A DNA stretch of 64,000 bases from positions 71,939,001 to 72,003,000 of the forward strand of contig CM044312.1 in the NCBI GenBank assembly GCA_024291935.2. The letters are read 5' to 3'. Shown piece by piece: positions 21,846 through 33,330 of this stretch. Numbering within the stretch: the first letter of the stretch is position 1; each line of letters opens with the position of its first letter. The position numbers were made by a program, and so were the translations under genes. Source of the DNA: Okapia johnstoni. Taxonomy: Eukaryota > Chordata > Mammalia > Artiodactyla > Giraffidae. Below the pieces are notes generated by a model that ran no database searches, had not been told where the DNA came from, and was given only the letters and a program-made list of their open reading frames with translations.

Positions 21846-22315
21846 CTATTTAGGATAAATCATGAAAAAAATAGCCAGGACAAATCTTTCCTCTTTAATG
21901 GTAAAATTATTTTTTTAAAAAAACAACTTCATATTTATAATTACAAGATGTATGTTTTATGGAAACATTGTAAATTTTTAGTTAACATTAAATAATAGAT
22001 TTTTACCAAAAATTAATAATAATGTTTGAATTCATAGCTAAAACTTTCTGATGAATCATCAGAGACTTCTCATAGAGGTAGAAGCTGAATTGTGACAATG
22101 TGATAGTTATTATGTACCTGATATTTCACTTCTGGACAGGTGATTAGTCAAGTATTCAGTAATAAAATTTAGTAGGAAAATGGATAATGCTCTCTTTATA
22201 TATCAGAGACTTCCAAAATTTGTGCCAAGGAAACTAGTTCCGTTTGATATTAATATGTGTTGTGGGAACCTGAAAGGACTCTGTGACAAGTAAATTTGAG
22301 CAATTCTGAGATAAA
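21846..22315. other. No gene seen
   Basis: AT-rich sequence between L1 and a Bov-tA; nothing recognised. Confidence 0.5.
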
Positions 22316-22511
22316 TAGGTTGGTAGCTCAGATGCTAAAGAATCTGCCTGCAATGCAGGAGATGCAGGTTCAATTCCTTGTTGGAGAAGATCCCCTGAAG
22401 AAGGGAATGGCTACCCACTCCAGTCCTCTTGCCTGGGGAATTCCACGGACAGGGGAGCCTGGCGGGCTACAGTCCATGGGATCAAAAGAGTCGGACGTGA
22501 CTGAGCAACTA

Positions 22512-22539
<28 letters not shown>
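22316..22539 (+). mobile_element. Bov-tA SINE with AC-repeat tail
   Basis: tRNA-derived head ('gctaaagaatctgcctgcaa'), Bov-A body ending 'gagtcggacgtgactgagca', then an AC dinucleotide run (22509-22539) in place of the usual A-rich tail. SINE tails are a common source of such microsatellites in bovids. Confidence 0.9.
22509..22539. repeat. (AC)n microsatellite
   Basis: About 15 AC repeats directly at the 3' end of the Bov-tA. Confidence 0.9.
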
Positions 22540-22542
<3 letters not shown>

Positions 22543-23169
22543 GGGAAACATAGCACTCTAAATATACTAAAATATATTTTAGATCTCATGTAGTGTCTCT
22601 TGTGCATAGTTATTTTTAAACTTACTGATTACAAAAAGCACTCTTTTCTCAGATTTCCTTCATAACTGTTTATCCAAAGCACAGGTTTTAGAAAATCTCA
22701 TTCAAAAGTTCTATATTATAAAAATATTTGAAAATTTCGGAAGATTGCTAGCACCAATAATGAATTTATTGCTGTTCCTGAGACTACATGCTATTTACCA
22801 CCTTTTAAGGGAAAAAATAGCTCCACCATGTCCATTGTAGACACATCGTGATGATTTGTTAATAATTATTACAATTGCCAGAGATTTAAGTAGGTGTCCC
22901 ACAAAGTATTAATATATTACATTTTGGGAGATACTCCTCACTTGCTCATTGAAGCAAGGAACATGGAAGAACTACTGAGCTTCCCATTGTCTTTTTGAAA
23001 TAAGCTTGGAAACTCAATGAATTTCAACTGCTGTAATTCATCCTCATTAAAAAAAAAAAACCTCTAATATGAGATCTATCCACTTGACAATTTTAAGTGC
23101 AATACAGCAGTGCTAATGGTAGGCACTGTTTCACAGCAGATAGATCAGGAGAACTTGTTCACCTTGCGT
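22540..23169. other. No gene seen
   Basis: AT-rich unassigned sequence; nothing recognised. Confidence 0.5.
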
Positions 23170-23405
23170 AACTTTGTATCATTTGAACACCCACTCCCCA
23201 TTTCCCCTCCTCCCAGATTCTGGCAACCACCATTCTGTGTTCTGCTTTTATGAATTTGACTGTTTTAGATATGTCACATAAGTGCAGTCATGCAGCATTT
23301 TTCTTTCTGTGACTGGCTTATTTCACTGATTATAATATCCTCCAGATTCATTCATGTTGTTACAAATGGCAGGATTTCCTTCTTTCTCGGGGATAAATAA
23401 TATTC

Positions 23406-23407
<2 letters not shown>

Positions 23408-23460
<53 letters not shown>

Positions 23461-23520
23461 CGCGCACGCATGCGCACATGTGTTTGCATGTGTGTGTGTG
23501 TGTGTGTGTCTGTGTGTGTA
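23408..23520. repeat. Compound TG/CG alternating tract, Z-DNA prone
   Basis: A long TG run passes into CGCG and then CA/TG steps. From 23408 to 23483 purine and pyrimidine alternate without a break (76 bp), with a G+C-only core near 23452-23465. A second TG run follows to 23518. Such tracts are the classical substrate for left-handed DNA. Frames through it give meaningless Cys-Val or Thr-His repeats. Confidence 0.95.
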
Positions 23521-23542
23521 CAAATCAAACAGTTTCTTTGCA

Positions 23543-23742
23543 GGCTTCCCAGGGGGCACAGTGGTAAAGAATCCGCCTGCCCATGCAGGAGATGTGGGTT
23601 AAATCCCTGTGTCAGAAAGATCCCCTGGAAAAGGAAATGACAACCCACTCCAGTATTTCTTGCCTGGAAAAATCTCATGGACAGAGGATCCTGGTAGTCC
23701 ATGAAGTCACAGAGAGTTGAACATGACTGAGCATGCATGCAA
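23543..23742 (+). mobile_element. Bov-tA SINE inside L1
   Basis: tRNA-derived head 'ggcacagtggtaaagaatcc', Bov-A body with 'acccactccagtatttctt', end 'gagttgaacatgactgagca'. Its CpG positions are mostly mutated, so it is fairly old. Confidence 0.88.
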
Positions 23743-24035
23743 CATGTTCTTTATTCCTTCTTCTGTTGATGGATATTTAGGTTGTTGCTTCCATATCTTG
23801 ACTATTGTAAAAATTGCTGTAGTGAACATGGGTGTGCAGATATCTCTTCAAGATAGTGGATAGTGACTTCCTTTTCTTTGGGTGTATACCCATAACTGGA
23901 ATTGCTGGATCACATTATAGTTCTATTTTTAATTTTTTTTGATGGAACTCCATGCTGTTTTTCATAGTGGCTGTACCATTTTTAGATTCCTACCAACAGT
24001 GTACAGGATTTCCAATTTCTTCACATCTGTGAAGA

Positions 24036-24721
24036 AATATTCTTATTGCAATAGAAAAACAACTCCCCAAAACCTTTCTGGAAAAGAATCCCTTTAAACA
24101 CATAAATCATAGCCTAAAATTAAAATATACCTAAATGATTTAGGAGACTGGAGGAAGATAAATTAGGGCTCTAAAGTTTGTTTACTGTCTACGTTCTTCA
24201 CTATTTTTTTCCATCATTTTACAAACAAAATCAAACAAAAATTGAGTATGTTGATTCATCATTTTTAAACTTTTGCTTTAGGAGATTTAAGTCTCAAATA
24301 ACTAGTATGATAAAAGCCAAGGTACCCATCAGCAGCTTTTACAGTTATCAACATTTGTCCATCTAGTCAGTAGTTTCACTTAGAGGAAAAAGTGCGTCTG
24401 AAGTTCTTAAAAACTTCTTAGAAACCTTGTAGTTACACGTTTACTTGATAAATATCCTGAAATCCTCAGAGTTTACTGACAGATAATGTTTAACAGATTA
24501 TAGAGCTTTAAAGTTTTAAAAGTTATAGTAGAATTCAGCTTTTCCCAACATAATGATATATAATTTCTACTCTTGTGCTGATGGACCAGTTACTTAGCAT
24601 AATTCCTTTGTGCCCTGCTTGAAAAGTGTGAGGATCACATACAATAAAGCTTTTTTGTTTTTGGAATAACACTTCTGTTAAAACTCTCGTCCTAGATTTT
24701 AGTGTCCCATGCATCATGTGT
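24036..24721. other. No gene seen
   Basis: AT-rich unassigned sequence; nothing recognised. Confidence 0.5.
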
Positions 24722-24994
24722 GTGCTATGTGCTAAGTCACTTAAGTCATGTCCAACTCTTTGTGACCCCATGGACAGTAGCCTGCCAGGCTCCTCTGTCT
24801 GTAGGATTTTCCAGGCAAGTCCTGGAAAGTGAAGTGAAGTGGGTTGCCATTTCCTAATCCAGGGGACCTGTGCCTCTTATGTCTCCTGCATTGGTAGGAG
24901 GGATCGAACTGCCATCCAGGGATCCAGTGATTGAACCCGTGCCTCTTATGTATCCTGCATTGGCAGGCAGGTTCTTTAGCACTAGTGCCGCCTG
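24722..24994 (-). mobile_element. Bov-tA SINE with partial internal duplication
   Basis: Antisense Bov-tA. The segment 'cctcttatgtctcctgcatt' occurs again as 'cctcttatgtatcctgcatt' about 65 bases later, so the tRNA-derived part is duplicated. It ends 'cactagtgccgcctgg'. Confidence 0.85.
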
Positions 24995-26160
24995 GATAAT
25001 ATCTGTAAGCAATCTTCTGCAGTATTGATTTTTACATATATCCTAAAATCTTTAGTTTAACTGTGAAAAATTATCTTAAAACTTTTTAAGTACAATAAAT
25101 CTTAGGGCTGACAAAATATTTTTAAGTATGTCGCATATAATCATGATGTAGAATGACATTTGAATTCTGTACAGGAGATATCTGAAAATTTTAATGAGTA
25201 TTATTTATTACTCTGCAAAAAGTGCTGATAAAGCTTATACTGTGATTCCTGTGGTAACTAAAACATCTAATTAACTTTGACCAGAGATGCATGCTACTAT
25301 ATTATCCTCTCCAGAAGATGAATTTCATAGCATTAATTTTCTAGTGTGTATTTTTGTAAAATATGACTTGGGCACTGTCTATATGACCATTAATTTGAAA
25401 ACAGTTATTTCCCTTATCCTTATCATTCATTATATATTTCGGCACATCCTATATAAGCTAATAGTATTCAGTTAGGAGATTTAGGGTTTTGTGTTTTATG
25501 TTCATAAAGAAAAACTTGGAAACAACTGACTAATAATAATTTAGAAATTTAGAAGCAACCATGAAATAGTAAAAATAGCTCAAATTTTTAAGAACTTCAT
25601 TATCTTCACAACTGTAATGAGTTAACCATTCCTAATCCACTCTCTATTAGCCTTAAGAAATTGAAGATATTAAGTGGTTTATGTAGAGCTACAGATAGTA
25701 AGAAACAAACTAAAATGTATACCCAGGCTGTGTGATGCTGAAACTCAATCCCTTAGTTGCTCATTATACTGCTTCTGCTGTCAGTAGTCCTTACATTAAT
25801 CAGGACAGGCTGCAACACCCACATTTCAACTGAACACAATTAAAATTTATTATGTACATTTGTGGTTGGCGTGGCAAGGGAGAATTCTCTTCTGTACATG
25901 ACTATTAGAGACCCAGAATTCTTTTGTTTAATGTCACCATCATCTTCAACATGAGGCTTCCCTCCAAGTTTGCCACGGAAGGAGAAGAATGGAGACTCTC
26001 TATGGAAATTTTTGCTAGGCCTCCAAGAACTTACATACATCATTTCCTGCTCACATAGCATCTAGCATTTGCTGGAGCTTAGCCACATGTTTCCTAACAT
26101 GAGTGTCTTAGAAATATAGCTTAGCTGCATGGAAAAGATACATGAATTAACAAAATGTAA
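24995..26160. other. Mostly unassigned; MIR-like remnant and unknown old repeat
   Basis: AT-rich. About 25590-25785 looks like a MIR core (see next entry). The stretch 25800-26090 ('ggacaggctgcaacaccc ... gcttagccacatg') has the feel of an old interspersed repeat, but I cannot name it. The minus-strand frame 25840-26061 within it is not considered a gene. Confidence 0.4.
25590..25785 (+). mobile_element. MIR-like SINE remnant
   Basis: The order 'cacaactgtaatgagttaac', 'aagaaattgaagatattaag', 'acccaggctgtgtgatgctg' and 'gctcattatactgcttctgc' follows a decayed MIR core. Assigned by eye only. Confidence 0.45.
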
Positions 26161-26164
26161 TAAA

Positions 26165-26760
26165 CTATATATATACATACATATATTCAGCCTTTTAGAA
26201 AAGGGAAATTCTGACATTTACAACAACATGAATGAACATAGAGGACACTATATTAAGTGAAATAAGCCAGGCACAGAAAGACAAACACTGCATGATCTCA
26301 CTTACTGATACGTGTGAAATTGAAAATAATCAAACTTGCAGAAGCAGACAGTAGAGACTGGTAGAGGGGGTAATGGGGAGATTTGGGTCAAGGGTACAGA
26401 ATGTCAGTTATTCAAGAGAGTTAATTAATGTACAGAAACATGACTCTGGTTAACAGTACTATTAATATATTGTATACTTGAAATGTACTAAGGGAGTAAA
26501 TCTTAAGTGTTCTCCCCACACTAGGAAAAAAAAGAAAAAAAAACATTAAGTATGTGAGGTGATTTGTTGTTGTTGTTACTCAGCTGCTAAGTCGTATCTG
26601 ACTCTTTGTGACCTCATGGACTGCAGCGCACCAGGCTCCCCCGTCCTTCAGTAACTGATTATGGTGACTGTTTTACATGTATGTATATCAAAACATCAAG
26701 TTGTACATCTTAAACATATATGAATTTTATTTGTCAATTATGCTTCAGTTAAGGTGGAGG
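26165..26760 (+). mobile_element. Old L1 3' end (sense)
   Basis: It contains 'tgaaataagccaggcacaga', 'catgatctcacttactgata', 'tgtatacttgaaatgtacta' and 'catcaagttgtacatcttaa', the sense 3' end of an older L1. Interrupted by the Bov-A fragment at 26566-26655. No open frame. Confidence 0.8.
26566..26655 (-). mobile_element. Bov-A/BovB 3'-end fragment
   Basis: A GTT run followed by 'gctgctaagtcgtatctgac' and 'ctgcagcgcaccaggctccc'. Only the ~75 bp shared by the Bov-A and BovB 3' ends is present, so either source is possible. Inserted in the L1 above. Confidence 0.8.
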
Positions 26761-26852
26761 GGAAAGTAGATAATATTACACATATATATTTCAAATATCC
26801 AAAAGCTGAAGTGAACTTTTCAGATTTACAGAACATTGATTATCTGAAAACT

Positions 26853-27655
26853 AGACTTTTTAAAGTTTATTTTTCATTGGAGGATAATTGCTTTACAGCA
26901 TTGTGTTTGTTTCTGCCATACAACAACATGAATCAGACCTAGGTATATATACATATGTGTATATATATATATCTCCCCTGCTTCTTGAACCTCCCTCCCA
27001 CCTCATCCTGCACCCCACCCCTCTCGACTGTCACAGCGCACCACCTCGAGCTCCTTTTGTGATACAGCAACTTTCCACTAGCGATCTGTTTTATATATGT
27101 ACTGTATATGTTTCAATATTATTCTCTCAATGTCTCACCCTATTCTTCCCACATTTTGTCCACAAGTCTGTTCTCTATATCTGTGGCTCTATTCCTGCCC
27201 TGCTAATAGGTCCATCAGTACCATTTTCCTAGATTCCGTATATGTATGGTAATACATAATTGTGTTTCCCTTTCTGACTTGCTTCACCCGATATAACAGG
27301 CTCTAGGTTTATCCACCTTAGTCCAGCTGACTCAAATTTGTTCCTTTTTAAGGCTGAGTAATACTTCATTGTATATATATACTTATATATACATACACCA
27401 CAATTTCTTTATCCATTCATCTGCTGGAGAGGATGTGGAGAAATGGGAACCTTCTTGCACTGTTGGTGGGAATGTACATTGATATAGCCACTATGGAGAA
27501 CAGCATGGAGACTCCTTAAAAATCTAGGAATAAAACTACCATATGACCCAGCAATGCCACTACTGGACTTATATCCTGAGAAAACCATAATTCAAAAGGA
27601 CACATGTACCCCAATGTTCATTGCAGCACTATTTACAATAGCCAGGACATAAATG
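26853..27655. mobile_element. L1 insertion with inverted 5' part
   Basis: 26853-27422 is antisense L1 3' UTR to the end of ORF2 ('acaacatgaatcagacctag', 'ctttatccattcatctgctg'). From 27423 to 27655 the strand switches and the sequence is sense L1 ('gagaggatgtggagaaatgg', 'atatgacccagcaatgccac', 'ttacaatagccagg'). In intact L1 the sense part lies just upstream of the antisense part, with only about 25 bases missing between them. This is the arrangement produced by twin priming. I found no convincing target duplication. Confidence 0.85.
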
Positions 27656-27659
27656 ATTT

Positions 27660-28674
27660 CTTAATTAAGTCCAGTTTTATGTCCACGTTGATAAAGTTCT
27701 ATCACTGTTATTTATTGCAGTTTTTCATATGTGAAGGTAAATTAATTGAATTGCAATATTCAGAATATAATACTTCATTGCTTCCTTACTTCTCACTGTC
27801 TCTTTTTCTAGGGGAAAAAAAATGCATATGTAAAAGAGACAAAAATTTTAAAGTATGATCTGGGATTAAAAAACATCCTAGAGACAGAAGGTTATGAAAG
27901 TTTGAAAATAATTCAGAATAAAATTTTAAATGGAAATCATGTATCCCATAAGCATGAGAGGAGTAAAAAAAAATCAAAGAGCTTGTACAGTTCATCAGGT
28001 TTCACTGCACTGAGTTCAGTGAATCAAAGTTAACTATATATTATACATTGAAACTTAACTGTCTTAAGTCAGGAGGGGGAAGAACTAAATTCCTTTGATT
28101 CCTCTGCCAACCTGAAAGCTCTCGGGTTTGATAAGCTCTGCAGCCCTGGGCATCTGTTCATTAAGTGCTAATACATGATCAGATGTTCTCATCACTCATC
28201 CTTTATGTTTATGTCATCTCAAGTGATCATACTCAGTATTAATTTACAGAGAGCAATTTTTCAAAATTCTTAGTTGAATCTCTGTAACTATCCTGTATTT
28301 TCATGAGAAAATAGAATTAGTCTTAGTTTTAAATGAGCTCCTAATACAACAAATGTATTTCTAAATGCTCATAGGGAATCTAATCTTAATATGAACTTTG
28401 AATTCATGAAAACTAGAAGATTATGTGTCATCTTTCTCCAAAAATAAAGACATTTTTCACATATAAATAGACAGTTCTTTCAGGTTTAGGATCTAGGTAT
28501 TGTTCACTGTTTCTATCAAAATATCTTAAAAGTGCACATTTTGAAAAGTTACCCACAGGTCTGTATTGAGTATTTTATGTTCCTTAGTCTTAGGTTCTTG
28601 GTCAGTTCCATCTGACAGTGACAGCATGGTTCTGCTCTCATCTGTAGGGATGGAAGTTGAGTTTGCATGGACTT
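27660..28674. other. No gene seen
   Basis: About 1 kb without a recognised transposon. 28080-28200 is somewhat GC-richer ('ctgccaacctgaaagctctc'). Nothing is identified. Confidence 0.45.
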
Positions 28675-28685
28675 GCTGCCTGTGA

Positions 28686-28955
28686 GAAGGCAATGGCAAC
28701 CCACTCCAGTCCTCTTGCCAGGAAAATCCCATGGACGGAGGAGCCTGGTAGGCTGCAGTCCATGGGGTCGCGAAGAGTCGGACACGACTGAGCAACTTCA
28801 CTTTCACTTTTCACTTTCATGCATTGGAGAAGGAAATGGCAACCCACTCCAGTGTTCTTGCCTAGAGAATCCCAGAGACGGCGGAGCCTGGTGGGCTGCC
28901 GTCTATGGGGTCGCACAGAGTCGGACACGACTGAAGCGACTTAGCAGCAGCAGCA
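28686..28955 (+). mobile_element. Bov-A2 SINE with perfect target duplication
   Basis: Two Bov-A monomers joined by 'cactttcatgcattggagaa', ending in a short AGC run. Flanking 'gctgcctgtga' (28675-28685 and 28956-28966) is identical over 11 bp. CpG sites such as 'gtcggacacgactga' are intact in both monomers, suggesting a young copy. Confidence 0.95.
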
Positions 28956-28966
28956 GCTGCCTGTGA

Positions 28967-30072
28967 TTTAACACCTGATCCCTGTGGCAATGTGGCAGAG
29001 TAATGTAATAAAGGTTATTATCCTTGTTCTTTTTCCATATTATCAAGAATGATTCAGAGGCATTTCAATACTATAAAAGCATGATTAGACCTTTAATCAC
29101 CCTTTACCCCAAAAGGCTGGTCCAGACGGATGATTTTATCTCAAACTAGAAGAGCTCTGGCCAGCCACATGTGGTATGGGAGCCTCTTGGATAACTCATT
29201 TACACTGGCTAGAACACAGCTACAGAGACGGTGAGTGACAGAGATCGGGAACTGAGGCACACTACTGTGAACCAGAAGTCAATGTTTAACTGGAACCAAT
29301 CTCTCAAAAACTCTTTAGTTTCCAAGTGTGAGAGAGAAAACTCACTTTATAAGTTCAGTTACGATATTCTCACTTGCCCCCAAATTACAGGTGTATATTA
29401 CATTTATTTCTAAAATGATATTTTTGTACATTTATTTTGTCCATCTGTAATTTTTTTTGTTTTTTATATGTTTTTGTATGTTATATAAATGTCCAACTCT
29501 TACTTTCTCCCAAATGAGAAGTAGTCAGTTATGCTAGCATAACTTGTTCAATAGAATATCCTTTCCCACTCAATTGAAATACCAGCTTTTACATATACTA
29601 AATTTCTGTAACTATCATGAGCTTTTTCTACTACATTGAACAATTGGTCCACTTCTGTTACATTACCACATTGCTCAATTACATTATCTTTGAAATGATT
29701 TAATACCCAGTAAAACAAACTCCCTCACCATTAAAAAAAAAAAAAGCATAATAGACAGCATTCTTGTGAGCTGAAAGCCAAACAAATTTACAGTCACATT
29801 ACCTAAAGTCAGGAAAATATAAAACTTTTCTTGGCTGGTGCTGACTAGCTTTCATGTTTCAAAAGGCCATATGGCATGAAAAATGTAAAAATTGCAGGTG
29901 AGCCAAATTCTGCAGATTAGGAGGCTGTGGAACAATTTTTATAATATCTGTTAAATATAAATAGGAAAAGGGTTATAATGAAGAGCAGTGTTTCTTTGCT
30001 GATGAGACTTGCTTCATTTTTTGTATGTATCTTTGTTTAAACTTATTTTTATTTTATATTATTTTATAGTAA
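28967..30072. other. No gene seen
   Basis: AT-rich unassigned sequence with T-rich and A-rich runs near 29440 and 29735. Nothing is recognised. Confidence 0.45.
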
Positions 30073-30281
30073 GTCCTTATTTATTTTTTTAATATTTATT
30101 TTTATTTATTTATTTGGGTGTGCCTGATCTTAGCTGTGGCACTCAGGATCTTTGATCTTTATTGTGATATTCAAATTCTCAGTTGTAGCATGAGGGATCT
30201 AGTTCCTGCCTAGGGGTCGAACCTGGGCTCCTGGCATTGGGAGTTCAGAATCTGTGCCACTGGACCACCAGGGAACTCCCT
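30073..30281 (-). mobile_element. CHR/tRNA-Glu-type SINE (antisense)
   Basis: ATTT-rich tail at the left, 'gatcttagctgtggcactca', 'agttgtagcatgagggatct', 'ggggtcgaacctgggctcct', then the antisense head 'ggaccaccagggaactccc'. Confidence 0.8.
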
Positions 30282-30580
30282 TGGTTATCTGTTTTAAAAA
30301 TAGCAGTGTGTACATGTCAACCCCAAACTCCCATTCTGTTTCTCTCCTCTGTCCTCCCCCATGGTAACCGTAAATTCATTCTGTAATTCTGTGAGTCTGT
30401 TTCTGTTTTGTAAATAAGTTCAATTGTATCACTTTTTTAGATTCTGCATATAAGCAATATCATAGGATATTTTTCTTTCTCTGTCTGACTTATTTCACTT
30501 AGTATGATACTCTCCAGGTCCATCTATGTTGCTGCAAATGGCATTACTTCATTCTTTTCAATGGCTGAGCAATATTCCAT

Positions 30581-30804
30581 GTTGGGCTTTCCTGGTGGCT
30601 CAGTGGTAAAAAATCTGCCTGCAATACAAGAGACACAGGAGACACGGGTTCAGTCCCTGGGGCAGGAAGATCCCCTGGAGAAGGAAATGGCAACCCATTC
30701 CAGTCTTCTTGCCTGCAGAATCCCATGGAGAGCAAGCCTGATGGACTACAGTCCATAAGGCTACAAAGAGTCTCACACGACTGAAGCAACTTAGCACACA
30801 TGTC
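30581..30804 (+). mobile_element. Bov-tA SINE inside L1
   Basis: tRNA-derived head 'ggtggctcagtggtaaaaaa', Bov-A body, end 'gagtctcacacgactgaagc'. Flanks 'caatattccat' (30570-30580) and 'caatattatat' (30805-30815) suggest the target duplication. Confidence 0.9.
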
Positions 30805-31267
30805 CAATATTATATTGTATATACGTACCACATCTTCTTTATCCATTCCTCTGTTGGTGGTCATTTTTGTTGCTTTCATACTCGGTTATTGTAAACAGTG
30901 TTGCAGTGATCATTGGGGTGCATGTATCCTTTTGAATGATGTTTTTCTGCTGATATATGCCCAGGAGTGCCATTGCTGGATCATATGGTATCTCTATTTT
31001 TAGTTTTTTAAGGAACCTCCATACTGTTCTCCATAGTGACTGTACCAACTTACATTCCCACCAACAGTGTTAAAGGGTTCCCTTTTCTCCACATCCTCTC
31101 CAGCATTTGTTGTTTGTAGATTTTATTTTTAATTATGGCCATTCTGACTGGTATGAGGTGAAATCTCATTATAACTTTTATTTGCATTTTTCTAATAATT
31201 AGCAATGTTGAACATCTTTTCTTGTGGCTCTTGGCCATCTGTATGTCTTCTTTGAGAAAATGTCTAT

Positions 31268-31529
31268 TTAGGTCTTCCACCCATTTCTTGATTGGTTGTT
31301 TATTTTTTGGACATTGGACCAAATGAGCTGTTTGTGAATTTTGGAGACTAACCCTTCATTGGTCACATCATTTGTGCATATTTTATCCCATTCTGTAGGT
31401 TGTCTTTTCATTTTGTTTGTGATTTCCTTTGTTTTGAAAAAGCTTGTGAGATCAATTAGGTCCCACTTGTTTATTTTTGTTTTTATTTCCATTACTCTGG
31501 GAGATGGAAGAAAAAAGGTATTGCTGTGA
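31268..31529 (-). pseudogene. L1 ORF2 C-terminal remnant
   Basis: The minus strand encodes a piece of the L1 ORF2 C-terminal region ([30 protein letters not shown]). It is a copy of the same protein part as at 21550-21765. No start and no catalytic residues are included. Confidence 0.8.
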
Positions 31530-31580
31530 CTTATGTCAGCGAGTGTTCTGCCTATGTTTTCCTCTAAAAGTTTTGTAGTA

Positions 31581-31879
31581 CCCACTGAGACTAGCTTCTT
31601 TTGTAAGGACATTGGCAAATGTACCTGTATCATACAAATAACCTTCAAAGTACCTGGTTATAAAACATTCAAAGACTATGCAGTTATTAATTTGTAAAAA
31701 ATATGTATATTAAATCATTCAATAGTATCATTCAATAGAGACACCATAAAAAAGATTACATATTGGTTGATTGATGTAAAGCTTATGAGCAGAGGTTCCC
31801 TGGAAACTCTTCTTGTATTTTCCAGCAGCAGAGGTGATATATGAACTACTTCAGTGTTCATAGCCACTGTATAGAACCT
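31581..31879. other. No feature seen
   Basis: About 300 bp of AT-rich spacer between L1 and BovB; nothing recognised. Confidence 0.5.
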
Positions 31880-32842
31880 CAGTCACTTCAGTTGCAGTTG
31901 TGTCCAACTCTTTGTGACCCCATGGACTGCAGCACACCAGGCTTCCCTGTCCGTCATCAACTGTCTGAGCTTGCTCAAACACATGTCCATTAAGTCAGTG
32001 ATGCCATACAACCATCTCATCCTCTGTCATCCCCTTCTTCTCCTGCCTTCAATCTTTCCCAGCATCAGGGTGTTTTCCAGTGAGTCAGTTCTTCACATCA
32101 GGTGGCCAAAGTATTGGAGTTTCAGCTTCAGAATCAGTCCTTCCAATGAATATTCAGGACTGATTTCCTTTAGGATTGACTGGTTGGATCTCCTTGCTGT
32201 CCAAGGGACTCTTGAGTCTTCTCCAACACCACAGTTCAAAAGCATCAATTCTTTGGCGTTCAGTTATCCATACATGACTACTGGAAAAACCATAGCTTTG
32301 ACTATACAGACTTTTGTTGATAAAATAATGTCTCTGCTTTTTAATATGCTATCTAGGTTGGTCATAGCTTTTCTCCCAAGGAGTAAGCATCTTTTAATTT
32401 CATGGCTGCAGCCACCATCTGCAGTGATTTTGGAGCCCCCCCAAATAAAGTCTGTCACTGTTTCCATTGTTTCCCCATGAAGTGATGGGACTGGTTGTCA
32501 TGATCTTCATTTTTTTGAATGTTGAGTTTTAAGCCAACTTTTTCACTCTCCTCTTTCACTTTCATCAAGAGGTTCGTTAGTTCCTCTTCTCTTTCTGCCA
32601 TAAGGGTGGTGTCATCTGTATATCTGAGGTTACTGATAGTTCTCCCAGCAATCTTGCTTCCAGCTTGTGCTTCATCCAGCTTGGAATTTCACATGATGTA
32701 CTCTGCATATAAGTTAAATAAGCAGGGTGACAAAATACAGCCTTGACGTACTCCTTTCCCAATTTGGAACCAGTCCATTGTTCCATGTCCAGTTCTAACT
32801 GTAGCTTCTTGGCCTGTATATAGATTTCTCAGGAGGCAGGTA
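31880..32842 (-). mobile_element. BovB LINE, 5'-truncated (~0.96 kb)
   Basis: Antisense BovB from its 3' end ('gttgtgtccaactctttgtg') back to the reverse-transcriptase region ('ctcaggaggcaggtaaga'). The minus strand keeps the RT active-site region at 32611-32640 as Tyr-Thr-Asp-Asp, where the related families have Tyr-Ala-Asp-Asp. Stops and frameshifts occur elsewhere. Useful as an internal reference for the copy at 56613-59797. Confidence 0.93.
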
Positions 32843-32879
32843 AGAATCTGTCAATAATAACAAGAGTAAAGTGATATCT

Positions 32880-33237
32880 GTCTTTATCTCTAGTTGGTTT
32901 TAAGATATTACTTCTCTTTTCTTGTTTGTACATTCCCTAGCTATATTGGCATAGCATTTTACTTAAGTGATTTGAATCTAAGGCTTCTTTCATTAATTCT
33001 GGCAAATTCTCAGATATTATCTCTTCAGATATTCCTTTCTCTTATTCTCTTTTCATCTTCTAGGATTACAAATGCATATATCTTGGACCCTCTCACCCTT
33101 CCTTATCTTCTAAACTCTTTTACTCTTTTTACTTTTTCTCTTCCTGCTGCATTCTAGGTAATTTCTGGTATTCAGTATTTGAGCACACCATTTCCTCTTC
33201 ACCTGTTTCTTTCCTTTTTTTGGCTACACCTTGAGGC
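32880..33237 (-). mobile_element. Probable old L1 3' UTR fragment (antisense)
   Basis: 'ggcaaattctcagatattat', 'tctcttcagatattcctttc' and 'gctgcattctaggtaatttc' resemble an antisense old L1 3' region. Divergence is high. Confidence 0.5.
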
Positions 33238-33330
33238 TTTGTTGTTCGGTGATGTCTGACTTTTTGCAACCCCATGGACTGCAGCCCACCAGGCTTCCAT
33301 GTCCTTCACCATCTCCTGGAGCATGTTTTC
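33238..33330 (-). mobile_element. BovB/Bov-A 3'-end fragment
   Basis: 'gacttttgcaaccccatgg'-like start, 'ctgcagcccaccaggcttcc' and 'catctcctggagcatg'. The last phrase extends beyond the Bov-A body into BovB-specific 3' sequence, so a truncated BovB is favoured. Confidence 0.75.

Larger units (their letters stand above)
23170..24035 (-). mobile_element. L1 3' part (antisense), split by microsatellite and SINE
   Basis: Left part: 'gattctggcaaccaccattc', 'cttatttcactgattataat', 'ttcatgttgttacaaatgg'. Right part: 'gttgatggatatttaggttg', 'tactgtaaaaattgctg'-like sequence, 'gtatacccataactggaatt'. The dinucleotide tract at 23408-23520 sits where L1 has a short TG/TA run, and the Bov-tA at 23543-23742 follows it. 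Confidence 0.8.
30290..31580 (-). mobile_element. L1 3' part to ORF2 C-terminus (antisense)
   Basis: Same 3' UTR type as L1 'A' ('gtgagtctgtttctgttttg', 'agattctgcatataagcaat'), continuing through 'gtgttgcagtgatcattggg' and 'ttacattcccaccaacagtg' into ORF2. The Bov-tA at 30581-30804 interrupts it. The ORF2 end is open over 31268-31648 on the minus strand except for flanking changes. Confidence 0.88.

Noticed and set aside
23323..23738. Open frames of 76-128 codons on both strands across the TG/CG tract
   Set aside because: They translate a dinucleotide repeat into Cys-Val or Thr-His runs and continue into a Bov-tA; no gene.
25840..26061. 73-codon minus-strand frame as a possible exon
   Set aside because: No clear splice signals, and the region resembles an old interspersed repeat that I cannot name.
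31914..32480. 188-codon plus-strand frame
   Set aside because: It is the reverse complement of BovB reverse-transcriptase sequence and has no meaning on this strand.
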